DNA of 64,000 nucleotides, from NCBI RefSeq assembly GCF_000378205.1, contig NZ_KB899408.1, forward strand, positions 185,797-249,796, in the 5' to 3' direction. Both the position numbers and the translations under genes were made by a program. Under the pieces are notes generated by a model. It was not told the origin of the DNA and did not search any database. It saw only the letters and a program-made list of their open reading frames with translations. The stretch is from Sediminispirochaeta bajacaliforniensis DSM 16054 (GTDB lineage Bacteria; Spirochaetota; Spirochaetia; DSM-16054; Sediminispirochaetaceae). Each line of letters starts with the position of its first letter. Within the stretch, counting starts at the first letter, position 1. Of the stretch, positions 51,165 to 58,426 are shown one piece after another.

Positions 51165-52463
51165 TCAGGTGCAGCCGTTTGTTCCGGTATGCTCTCTGGC
51201 CTCTTCTTCGCCGAAAAAGCCGGAGAGTAGGTTTCTAAATGTTGTCCGCAGGATGGCGTAAGAGTAGTACTTCAGCCCCAATGCGTAGTTGGTCTCCACC
51301 ATCTTGTGGAGACGTTCGGGGTCTGAAAGGATTCGTTCGGTATAATCGACGGTCTTGTCGGTGATGAAGTCGTCCATTTCGATAACATCGAAGCCTTTGG
51401 GTTTGATATCGTGTCGGTAGATCGAGTAGTTGTTTACCAGAATAGGCTTTCTGAAATAGATGGTTTCAAGAAAGGCGTTGCCGAACCCCTCCTGAAGGCT
51501 CGGGTAGGTGACAAGATCGGCATGGGGATAGACATCCTGGAGGGTGTAGGTCTTCTCTCCCGAGGGCGAAATCTCCCGTTTGTCACCTATCTGATGATCA
51601 ACGAAGATGGCCCTGATACCTAGAAGCTCTGCGTATTTGTGGACCCGATTCTGGTATTCGTAGCCCTCATCACCGGAAGCGTGACTGATCACCAGCACCG
51701 CCTTCCTGTGCATGCGGGCCACCAATTCGATGGCGTGCTCGATACCCTTTCTCTGAACCACCCTGGTCGGTTGGAGGACAAAAAGCTCATCATCGTCGAT
51801 GCCGAAAATCTTTCGCACATCTTTATTAAAATCATCCAAGGGCTCCGTGGGAGGATGCTCGAAATCCATCACGTTGGGAATAAGGTGGCTCGAAATACCT
51901 GTTCGCAGGGCAAGCTGGTTCTGTCCCGAACTATTGATTACCACATGCTGGATCATCGGCAGATGTGGTGGATAGCAGCTGTTCAGGTAGTCCCACACGC
52001 AGTTTGTAAGAAAGCGTTTACGTTCCCAGAAAAAATCGTGGTGATGGGCAATGGTCGGAATACCGGTTTCCGCTATTACTTCGGTAATGGCCATGCCAAG
52101 GGAGATGTTGAGGGGGATTGTTAGGGTATTTTGGGGGATGATAAGATCAAGGTCAAAGCGATCGATGAACTGACGCAGCTTCGTCTTAAGGATTTCGCGG
52201 TAATGATGCAGACCTGTTGAAAGTTCCTGGGGACGTTTCCGGTTGCTAAAGCACTGTTCATAGAGTTTGATGATTTCGGGATGGTGGAAGTGCGCCTCTT
52301 CCACCAAAAACGAGCGTTCGGGGTCGGTATCGAGCTGGCCCGCCATAAAAAAGCTTTCGTGGCCCATCTCCTCAAATACCGAGGCCCATTTCTTTGTTTC
52401 AAGAGAAACCCCGTCGGTGCCGGAAATTCTGAAAGAGATGAAACCAATTCTCCGCTTTTTCAT
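51165..52463 (-). CDS. Glycosyltransferase family 4-like protein
   Basis: A 432-residue GT-B enzyme without signal peptide. The N-terminal domain begins KRRIGFISFRISGTDGVSLE; the nucleotide-sugar domain has QPTRVVQRKGIEHAIELVA and YPSLQEGFGNAFLETIYF (EX7E motif). ATG 52463 with AAGGAG is used; the frame runs open to 53003 antisense to the Nudix gene and is not believed there. From memory it recalls the group of GT4 enzymes that includes mannosylglucosylglycerate synthases, but that is tentative. It is convergent with the GH13 phosphorylase. Confidence 0.8.
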   Translation of the reverse strand: MKKRRIGFISFRISGTDGVSLETKKWASVFEEMGHESFFMAGQLDTDPERSFLVEEAHFHHPEIIKLYEQCFSNRKRPQELSTGLHHYREILKTKLRQFIDRFDLDLIIPQNTLTIPLNISLGMAITEVIAETGIPTIAHHHDFFWERKRFLTNCVWDYLNSCYPPHLPMIQHVVINSSGQNQLALRTGISSHLIPNVMDFEHPPTEPLDDFNKDVRKIFGIDDDELFVLQPTRVVQRKGIEHAIELVARMHRKAVLVISHASGDEGYEYQNRVHKYAELLGIRAIFVDHQIGDKREISPSGEKTYTLQDVYPHADLVTYPSLQEGFGNAFLETIYFRKPILVNNYSIYRHDIKPKGFDVIEMDDFITDKTVDYTERILSDPERLHKMVETNYALGLKYYSYAILRTTFRNLLSGFFGEEEAREHTGTNGCT

Positions 52464-52487
52464 CGCATGCTCCTTGTGGCTCGTTTC

Positions 52488-52545
52488 TACTGTCACGAAT
52501 AGTGGTGGTAAAATGGCGTAACCGCCACCAGGATTCGGAACACTA
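52488..52545 (+). repeat. Dispersed TIR element, short 58-bp form (copy 8)
   Basis: TA then CTGTCACGAATAGTGGTGG, a few inner bases, then CCACCAGGATTCGGAACAC and TA. It is the most compact copy, able to fold as one hairpin, between the glycosyltransferase and Nudix starts. Confidence 0.8.
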
Positions 52546-52602
52546 TAAAGTGTTATCACTTGCCCGTTGCCGGTCAAGAGCAAAGAAGGATATAGTACTC
52601 TC

Positions 52603-53190
52603 ATGAATACAAAAACGCGGAGCGGAGACGAGTTACTCTGGAGTGAAACAAAGCGGGAGCTGATTGCTCCCTGCCGTATTTTTGATGTAAACCGGGTGGA
52701 ACGACAGGCCCCCGACGGCCGGATAGGACGCTTTTTCTTTCTCGATGCCCCCGACTGGGTCACGGTGATTCCGTTTAGCGGCAGCCTGGAGGATCTTACG
52801 GCATTGCGCGGAGATTTTCTCATGGTCGAACAATTCCGCCACGGCATCAATGCGGTGACCGTTGAGTTTCCTGCCGGGACGGTTGAAAAGGGAGAGGCGC
52901 CGAAAGCTGCGGCCTTGCGGGAGCTTTCCGAGGAGACCGGCATCAAACCGGAACGGCTGGAACCCCTTGGTTCGGTCTGCCCAAATCCCGCATTTATGAA
53001 CAACCGTGTCTCTTTCTTTCTTGCCTTAGGCCTTAACCGGGTCGGCGACCAGGAGCTCGATGAGCATGAAGAGATTACCCTTCATTACCAGAAGGCAGCT
53101 GAAGTTGTCCGGCATATGGGATCGGGCCGGTATAACAACGGCATCATGCTGATAGCCCTGGCTTACCTTCGGCAGTGGTTGGATCAATAG
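52603..53190 (+). CDS. Nudix hydrolase (ADP-ribose/ADP-sugar pyrophosphatase-like)
   Basis: A 195-residue hydrolase of nucleoside diphosphate-linked compounds. The Nudix box begins at GTVEKGEAPKAAAL and ends RELSEETGI, fitting GX5EX7REUXEEXGU. The preceding VEFPAG is typical of the ADP-ribose pyrophosphatase group. ATG 52603 (MNTKTRSG) is preferred over the upstream ATG 52567. It is divergent from the glycosyltransferase, with the 58-bp element between. The substrate is likely ADP-ribose or an ADP/UDP-sugar. Confidence 0.88.
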   Translation: MNTKTRSGDELLWSETKRELIAPCRIFDVNRVERQAPDGRIGRFFFLDAPDWVTVIPFSGSLEDLTALRGDFLMVEQFRHGINAVTVEFPAGTVEKGEAPKAAALRELSEETGIKPERLEPLGSVCPNPAFMNNRVSFFLALGLNRVGDQELDEHEEITLHYQKAAEVVRHMGSGRYNNGIMLIALAYLRQWLDQ

Positions 53191-53258
53191 AAATCAGGCT
53201 CTGAAGAAAGCAGGCAGGGGGAGTGTGTATGGAATATGAAACTTGATTTCTGCCTCTA

Positions 53259-53274
53259 TGTGTATTAATATACA
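53259..53274. promoter_or_regulatory. Candidate VapBC operator
   Basis: TGTGTATTAATATACA is a palindrome with 7 of 8 pairs matching, 18-33 nt upstream of the antitoxin start, as expected for autoregulation by the antitoxin complex. Confidence 0.5.
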
Positions 53275-53291
53275 TCTTATGAGGTGTATAG

Positions 53292-53504
53292 ATGCGAACC
53301 AATATTGTTCTGGATGATACTCTCGTGGAGGAGGCTTTCAAATACGCCGGGAACATCCGTACAAAGAAGGATTTAATCGAGATGGCCTTGCGGGAATTCG
53401 TCCATTCCAAAAAGATGAGGAATCTTCGGGACCTGAAAGGGAAAATTGAGTTTGCAGATGGGTATGACTATAAATCCATGAGAAGCACTCATGATCTTAG
53501 TTGA
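53292..53504 (+). CDS. vapB: VapB-type antitoxin (ribbon-helix-helix)
   Basis: A 70-residue antitoxin. The N-terminal MRTNIVLDDTLVEEAFKYAG is the typical RHH DNA-binding start of the type-II-TA family of VapB antitoxins. The C-terminal half (KMRNLRDLKGKIEFADGYDY) is the segment that normally inhibits the toxin. GAGG precedes the ATG, and it overlaps the toxin start by 14 nt. Confidence 0.9.
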   Translation: MRTNIVLDDTLVEEAFKYAGNIRTKKDLIEMALREFVHSKKMRNLRDLKGKIEFADGYDYKSMRSTHDLS

Positions 53505-53898
53505 TACTTCTGTCCTTATCGACTATCTCAAAGGGACGGATAGCGGCCAGGCGTTGATTTTTGACAAGGTTATTCAGCATGGTATTCCATACGGCATAAA
53601 CGATGTTATCTACCAGGAGGTTCTGCAGGGTGCAAAAACGATGAAGGAGTTTGGCACCCTGAAAGGGTACCTGGAAACATTGCCGTTCTATGGCCTGCAA
53701 TTCGGAAAAGAGTCGTATGAGCGGGCTGCATTGATCAATGTTCAATGCAGGCGGAACGGGATAACCGTTCGGAGCACAATCGCTATGCTGATAGTGGAGA
53801 CTGCGATCGAGAATAATCTCTTCCTCCTTCATAATGATGCTGATTTCGACAGAATAAGCACGGTTGTCAAAGAGCTAAAAATCTTCCGACAACTATGA
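53491..53898 (+). CDS. vapC: VapC-type PIN-domain ribonuclease toxin
   Basis: A 135-residue PIN nuclease. The acidic Mg-site residues are visible as MILVDTSVLIDYL (Asp5), YQEVLQGAK (Glu), ITVRSTIAMLIVETA (the usual Asp is replaced by Ser-Thr) and LLHNDADFDRI (Asp pair). It cleaves tRNA or rRNA when free of VapB. The replacement of one expected acid (commonly DxxIA, here STIA) may alter activity. Confidence 0.9.
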   Translation: MILVDTSVLIDYLKGTDSGQALIFDKVIQHGIPYGINDVIYQEVLQGAKTMKEFGTLKGYLETLPFYGLQFGKESYERAALINVQCRRNGITVRSTIAMLIVETAIENNLFLLHNDADFDRISTVVKELKIFRQL

Positions 53899-53904
53899 CC
53901 TCCC

Positions 53905-54615
53905 TCACCGTTGTGGCGGTAAAACAGCCCGATGAAGGGTCTCGAGGGTAAGGTTGTTCTCCAACCACCCTTCATCTGCCTGCGCCGTCTTGAAGCCTTT
54001 ATTCAAATCTACGAATTCTCCGGCAGACACCAACACTCCTTGATCACCCGTGGGGGAATTGAATTGGACCAATCCTTCGGTGACGCACAGCCAATCTCGT
54101 CCTGCAGCGGGTGCATACATCCTGTAAAAATCCGTACCGCGGACCCCTGCCACAGCCGTCTTGGTACGCACCGAATAGGACGATCCGGTGATCTTTGCCG
54201 CTATCAAGCGAAGTTTGCCTGCAATAAGGGAGAATACGTTTTCGTTGTCCGCCTGATTACTACCGGCATCGTGCAGGCTGTCGATGCGGAAGGTGGTGTT
54301 GTTGTCTAGTACTATTACCGATCCGTTTGGCACAAGGACGATCTCTGCTCCGCTGTCCCGGGTCTTTACGGTAGATCCGCTTTCGAGCATTACCCCGAAC
54401 GCTGCGCGAATCGGATTTCCTGCTGTATCCCAGATGGTTACCTCGCTAGGCTCTTGCATCCACACGATTTGGGCCGTAACCAGAGCGGGGGATCCGGGGG
54501 CTGCCTGGAGAGCTATGCTGGGCAGAGCCGTAAAGAGCATCAACATTGCAATCGCTGCTATGATTCCCAAAATCTGCGGTCGGGATACCGCTTGTGAGAG
54601 ATGTGTCGTTTCCAT
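53905..54615 (-). CDS. Exported FecR-domain protein
   Basis: A 236-residue protein with an N-terminal signal or anchor helix (ILGIIAAIAMLMLFTALP) and a FecR domain: VTIWDTAGNPIRAAFGVMLESGS, AEIVLVPNGSVIVLDNNTTFRI, SVRTKTAVAGVRGTDF and GVLVSAGEFVDLN. Here it is not next to a sigma factor, so it is more likely a periplasmic or surface protein than an anti-sigma factor. Its promoter lies so close to the start that the mRNA may be leaderless. It is convergent with vapC and downstream of the HEAEH-protein gene on the same strand. Confidence 0.85.
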   Translation of the reverse strand: METTHLSQAVSRPQILGIIAAIAMLMLFTALPSIALQAAPGSPALVTAQIVWMQEPSEVTIWDTAGNPIRAAFGVMLESGSTVKTRDSGAEIVLVPNGSVIVLDNNTTFRIDSLHDAGSNQADNENVFSLIAGKLRLIAAKITGSSYSVRTKTAVAGVRGTDFYRMYAPAAGRDWLCVTEGLVQFNSPTGDQGVLVSAGEFVDLNKGFKTAQADEGWLENNLTLETLHRAVLPPQR

Positions 54616-54619
54616 AATT

Positions 54620-54651
54620 CATAGTATAATACTATGGTATTGGAAATTCAA
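54620..54651 (-). promoter_or_regulatory. Promoter of the FecR-domain gene overlapping a 17-bp palindrome
   Basis: On the minus strand TTGAAT (54646-54651), a 17-nt spacer and TATACT (54623-54628), with the hexamer ending 7 nt before the ATG. The perfect palindrome CATAGTAT, A, ATACTATG (54620-54636) covers the -10. Confidence 0.5.
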
Positions 54652-54714
54652 ACTTCACTCTTCCATCTGCTTAGCACAAACCATGTCAGCAACCATCTCT
54701 GCTCCAATTGTTGA

Positions 54715-55386
54715 TTACGTAACTTCCCCAAATAAAGCGTCTCGCATCCTATAAATTTCCTCTGCAGGCCACACCCCTGTTCTGGCGGCTTCTCTGGATA
54801 ACATCATTTCCAGTCTGTCGGTATCGTCTACAGGAATACGAACCGTGCTTGCCCCATCTACTGCATAATCAACGGCGACCATGTTTTCTACCATATAGCG
54901 AAACGAGTTATCGGACTGCAGGCTTTCTCTGCTTTGATGGGATAAGAGAGATTGTTCTGCTTCCCTGAATTGAAAGGCATATCCCAACTGGTTTAATTGC
55001 ACTGCCGAACTTACGTCACCTTGTTCCAATAATGAACGGCAAGAGCTTCTATAGCTTCCTGAAGAAAAGCCTGTAATGTCTCGCCCCTTATTGCCGGTGC
55101 CAATATGTTTCCTGTGATAAACCTTTTCCTCCTGGTATGCAGGGGCGTTGTTTTCTAAGCTTCTCGCAAAAGCATTTTCCGATCTTTTAGCATACCCTCC
55201 TGATAGAACACGAAAACCAATGACATGTTCTGCCTCATGTGTTGCCCCGGTTACCTTTACGCTGTATTTCTTTGATAATCGGCGCTGTTCCTTTCTGCGA
55301 CTTCTATAATCGCCCGCGGAAGGTTTCGTATTTTTTCTAAGTAAACAAGGGTTATACCTTTTCAATTGAAAGTGCCCTGATTTCAT
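54715..55386 (-). CDS. Protein of unknown function with HxxxH and HxxH motifs, effector/toxin-like
   Basis: A 223-residue, very Arg/Lys-rich N-terminal segment (1-45) is followed by a compact domain with ATHEAEHVIGFRVLSGG (His50, His54), LENNAPAYQEEKVYHRKHIG (His91, His94) and SAVQLNQLGYAFQF. It has no signal peptide. I do not recognise the family with certainty; the clustering of His/Glu residues resembles metal-dependent effector or toxin domains. The start, ATG 55386, lies inside the previous gene, which ends at 55352, and no ribosome site is visible, so it is probably translated by coupling. It is the last gene of a block with the tail-collar and Ser-rich proteins. Confidence 0.55.
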   Translation of the reverse strand: MKSGHFQLKRYNPCLLRKNTKPSAGDYRSRRKEQRRLSKKYSVKVTGATHEAEHVIGFRVLSGGYAKRSENAFARSLENNAPAYQEEKVYHRKHIGTGNKGRDITGFSSGSYRSSCRSLLEQGDVSSAVQLNQLGYAFQFREAEQSLLSHQSRESLQSDNSFRYMVENMVAVDYAVDGASTVRIPVDDTDRLEMMLSREAARTGVWPAEEIYRMRDALFGEVT

Positions 55387-56974
55387 AGCAGCAAATCGAA
55401 AAATCGCTCTCAATGGCTTCTATTGTTATGTGAATGGCATTAAGCCCCAATTGCAGAAAATCGCTATAATCAATTGAAGAAAAATTTTGATACCGAAGAT
55501 CAATCCTCAATACATTATTTTCACCTCCTTCCGCCTCTTCGGAATCGACATACTTTACAATGGAATTTGCAGTGTCTTCGTTAACGACAATGGTCAAGCG
55601 AACACCTGTACCCGGCTTCTTCCAGTGTTTTATCAGCAGCGCATAGTCATTGGAGGTGTCTACAACTTTGAAATATAGTGTCATGGCAAGAGACTGGCAT
55701 ACCTTTGTCAGATTCGCAGAAAGCACCGTTTCAGCGGCACAAAACCCGGCTCCTATATCACATTTCTCCGGATATTGTGTTGTATCTTGTATCAGTAAGG
55801 TATTTGTTTGGGAAATAGTTTTAAAGGCAATTGGTGGATTGTTCCCGTCCGACTGTTGGGGCAGGATCACAAAATTCTTAGGGATAAAGCCTATAACTGC
55901 TAGTTTATTTTCCATCCCTATGGGATCTAAAGCCAGTATCGATAGATGTATCGTCGTTTTTGATGAATCCGAACCTTTTACCTTTAGCTGGACAGGAAAT
56001 TGATCCCTGTACACTGCAACCGCATTGTCTGCGAGAGCATGACTCGCTGTATAATAGAAAATGGTATTATCTATCGTTATTTCTTCGGATGTGCCGTCAT
56101 CTATGCTGATCAGCCATACCGCTTTCATGACAAAATCACTTCCGAACAATGATAATTGGCTGGGAGGATACAATGAATGCGAATCATAAAGTCTTGAAGC
56201 CATACTATATGGAAGCAATATGCGTAATTGATTTGGATTCTTGTCATTATGCGTGCCATCGGTTTTATTGCATACTATGGCATCCCAGGGATATTCCTGT
56301 CCAAAGATCCACTTGGGAGAATTTGCATGGGGATCAACATATGCATAAGCCCCCCAATCTTTAATACTCATAGATGCAGAATCCGATATATCATTGCTTT
56401 TGCTCCTCGAGGCTTCCGATCCTACTGTTTGTGACTTCTCGGATGAAAATGATGATGAATGCTCTCTATTTATGCTTGCGCTGTCATTCATCTCGGTAAA
56501 ACCTGCTGAGATGGATGCAGAATAACTGTTTGTTTCCGAAGTCGAAGATCCCACTGTGCTGTTCTGAGAGCTTCCGCTCGTTTCTCCGGCCGATGTGGTG
56601 TTTGTTCCTGAAGATTGTATTTGAGTGTTTACCGTTTTTGGGGAATACTCTACTACCTGAGCATCTATTCCTCCTGGGGCATCTATGGAAAAAAAAGCCT
56701 GAAAGAGAGCAGGGTAGTTCTCATATGCATTTGTTTTGTCATTTTCATCAACCTGTAAGATAGTACCGTTACTGTTGTAAAAGCTGATTCTTTGCGTGCA
56801 ATGGAGCAGGAATTTTCGGCTTTTTGCTTTCTTAATCGATGCCTCTCCTGAGACTTGCACATCATCATACGAAGAAACCCGATATTCTGTGAAGAGATTG
56901 CCAATTTCAGTATCGCTTCCTTGTACGAGAATAGATGATCTGCTACATGAATACGGATCGTTTTTTCTAAACAT
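55352..56974 (-). CDS. Large protein of unknown function with Ser/Thr-rich central region
   Basis: A 540-residue protein that I do not recognise. It has no signal peptide or membrane helix. Residues about 1-125 look like a beta-rich head, about 125-205 is a Ser/Thr/Asn-rich low-complexity segment (SSGTNTTSAGETSGSSQNST), and 205-540 appears beta-rich, ending in FLQLGLNAIHITIEAIESDF. AAAGGGA precedes ATG 56974. It lies between a phage tail-collar-like protein and the HEAEH protein and overlaps the latter by 35 nt, so it may be a fibre, adaptor or scaffold for them. Confidence 0.55.
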   Translation of the reverse strand: MFRKNDPYSCSRSSILVQGSDTEIGNLFTEYRVSSYDDVQVSGEASIKKAKSRKFLLHCTQRISFYNSNGTILQVDENDKTNAYENYPALFQAFFSIDAPGGIDAQVVEYSPKTVNTQIQSSGTNTTSAGETSGSSQNSTVGSSTSETNSYSASISAGFTEMNDSASINREHSSSFSSEKSQTVGSEASRSKSNDISDSASMSIKDWGAYAYVDPHANSPKWIFGQEYPWDAIVCNKTDGTHNDKNPNQLRILLPYSMASRLYDSHSLYPPSQLSLFGSDFVMKAVWLISIDDGTSEEITIDNTIFYYTASHALADNAVAVYRDQFPVQLKVKGSDSSKTTIHLSILALDPIGMENKLAVIGFIPKNFVILPQQSDGNNPPIAFKTISQTNTLLIQDTTQYPEKCDIGAGFCAAETVLSANLTKVCQSLAMTLYFKVVDTSNDYALLIKHWKKPGTGVRLTIVVNEDTANSIVKYVDSEEAEGGENNVLRIDLRYQNFSSIDYSDFLQLGLNAIHITIEAIESDFSICCYEIRALSIEKV

Positions 56975-57049
56975 ACACGCATCCCTTTACATGAAATTCT
57001 TATCTGTTACCCTCGGAAAAATTCACTCATTCGAGGATAGCTAATTTGT

Positions 57050-57562
57050 TTACCGGGGGATATCTTCCTGCGCTGGTCCCGCATAGATGATGTAATGTAC
57101 CACGTAGTACGGCGGCATATTGTTGTGCGGACTATCTCCTCCGCTAGGGGATGTGTTGTAAAAATAGTTGTCACTGTCTTCACCACCCGCAGTGCCCTTT
57201 TGGCCTTTATCTCCTGTAGTTCCAAACGGCCAATCTTTATACGCTTCACCAAAGCCATAATGCTGGTGCTTCGGCATTTCTTCTACCGTAAGACAGTGTT
57301 TCTCCTCCCCTCCTGAATCTCCTCCGTTATAGGTAGTGCCTGTTGTGCCAAGCGTCCCGGAGCCGATCAATGTTCTTCCGGCTAAATTGGGAGTATTCTG
57401 ATTCCCTAATAAGGTTTTCAGATTGCTATATGCATCTGGTATGCTCCCTCCGTCACAGAGAAGCCAGTCTTTTGGTATATTTTGTTCGGCCAGCGCAAAT
57501 GCCACAATCGTTCCCATGGGAACACCATACGTTAAGTTGATGTCTCCTACGTTTTTTTCCAT
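57050..57562 (-). CDS. Phage tail-collar domain protein
   Basis: A 170-residue protein with the tail-collar signature TYGVPMGTIVAFALAEQ, then PKDWLLCDGGSIPDAYSNLK, NTPNLAGRTLIGSG, and the C-terminal NMPPYYVVHYIIYA, as in microcystin-dependent MdpB-type proteins and phage short tail fibres. ATG 57562 behind AAAGGAGG is used; the frame is open to 57652. First gene of the minus-strand block and divergent from the OmpR-type regulator gene. No other phage structural gene is present, so this is not a prophage remnant in the usual sense. Confidence 0.85.
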   Translation of the reverse strand: MEKNVGDINLTYGVPMGTIVAFALAEQNIPKDWLLCDGGSIPDAYSNLKTLLGNQNTPNLAGRTLIGSGTLGTTGTTYNGGDSGGEEKHCLTVEEMPKHQHYGFGEAYKDWPFGTTGDKGQKGTAGGEDSDNYFYNTSPSGGDSPHNNMPPYYVVHYIIYAGPAQEDIPR

Positions 57563-57706
57563 TGGATCCTCCTTTGTATTGTTTCTGATAGAGGAATGAT
57601 AGCTGCCCAGTGTAAACAGCGGAAGAATGCAAGGTAAACCGTATGTAAACAAAAAAGATCATTGTCATTGACAATGATGATGCGGCGAAAAATAATGATT
57701 AGCATC

Positions 57707-58414
57707 ATGAAAAATGAAGATGTTTTCGTGTTGCTTCTTGAAGATAATCCTGCCCAATATACGCTGCTTGCCGCCTATTTGGAGAGGGAACATTACAAGG
57801 TCCTGCTTGCCAATTGTATCAAGACCTTTCATTCCCTGATGAAAGCAGAAGTTCCTGATATCATTCTTCTGGATCTTAATCTTCCCGATGGTGACGGATT
57901 ACAGCTTGTTCGTGCGATACGCTTGGTGCATAAGATCCCTCTCATCATCGTGAGCTCCAGAGACAGGCTGACCGATCGTGTGACCGGTCTGGAACTGGGC
58001 GCAGATGATTATATCTGTAAGCCGTATCATCCCAGGGAGCTGGTGATCCGTATACGCAATCTGCTGGCGTATAAGCGTGAGGAGAGAAGAACCTCTTCAC
58101 AAGCAATATGGATAAATGATTTTTCTTTCAACGAAGCCTTGTGTTGTTTTTTCGATAAGGGCGGAAAGGAAATAAAACTGACAGCCGGAGAGTACACTAT
58201 TATGGCCGCCCTCCTTGCGGGACGAGGCAGGATCCTGAGCCGGGATCAGCTTCTGGATGTCGCTTTTCACAGAAAGGCATATCCTGCAGACAGGACCATA
58301 GATGTACTGATTTCCCGGTTGCGAAAAAAATTCCCCCTGCAACCAGAGGACCCGGAAATCATTGAGACGGTGAAGGAATTCGGGTATCGCGTAAATACCG
58401 CTGCCTTGCGATAG
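57707..58414 (+). CDS. OmpR-family response regulator
   Basis: A 235-residue regulator with a receiver (VLLLEDNPAQYTLL; phospho-Asp in PDIILLDLNLPDGDGL; DDYICKPY) and a winged-helix output domain (ILSRDQLLDVAF, RTIDVLISRLRKKF, GYRVN). Several in-frame ATGs precede (57662, 57695); ATG 57707 starts directly at the receiver, but no start has a convincing ribosome site. It is followed after 12 nt by a hybrid kinase. It is divergent from the tail-collar block, which it may control. Confidence 0.9.
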   Translation: MKNEDVFVLLLEDNPAQYTLLAAYLEREHYKVLLANCIKTFHSLMKAEVPDIILLDLNLPDGDGLQLVRAIRLVHKIPLIIVSSRDRLTDRVTGLELGADDYICKPYHPRELVIRIRNLLAYKREERRTSSQAIWINDFSFNEALCCFFDKGGKEIKLTAGEYTIMAALLAGRGRILSRDQLLDVAFHRKAYPADRTIDVLISRLRKKFPLQPEDPEIIETVKEFGYRVNTAALR

Positions 58415-58426
58415 TTCAAAACGACT

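Noticed and set aside
52464..53003. N-terminal extension of the glycosyltransferase frame
   Set aside because: It runs through a dispersed element and antisense to the Nudix gene, while ATG 52463 has a good ribosome site and the family-typical start.
57050..57562. Prophage
   Set aside because: Only one tail-collar domain protein is present, with no capsid, terminase, integrase or lysis genes around it.
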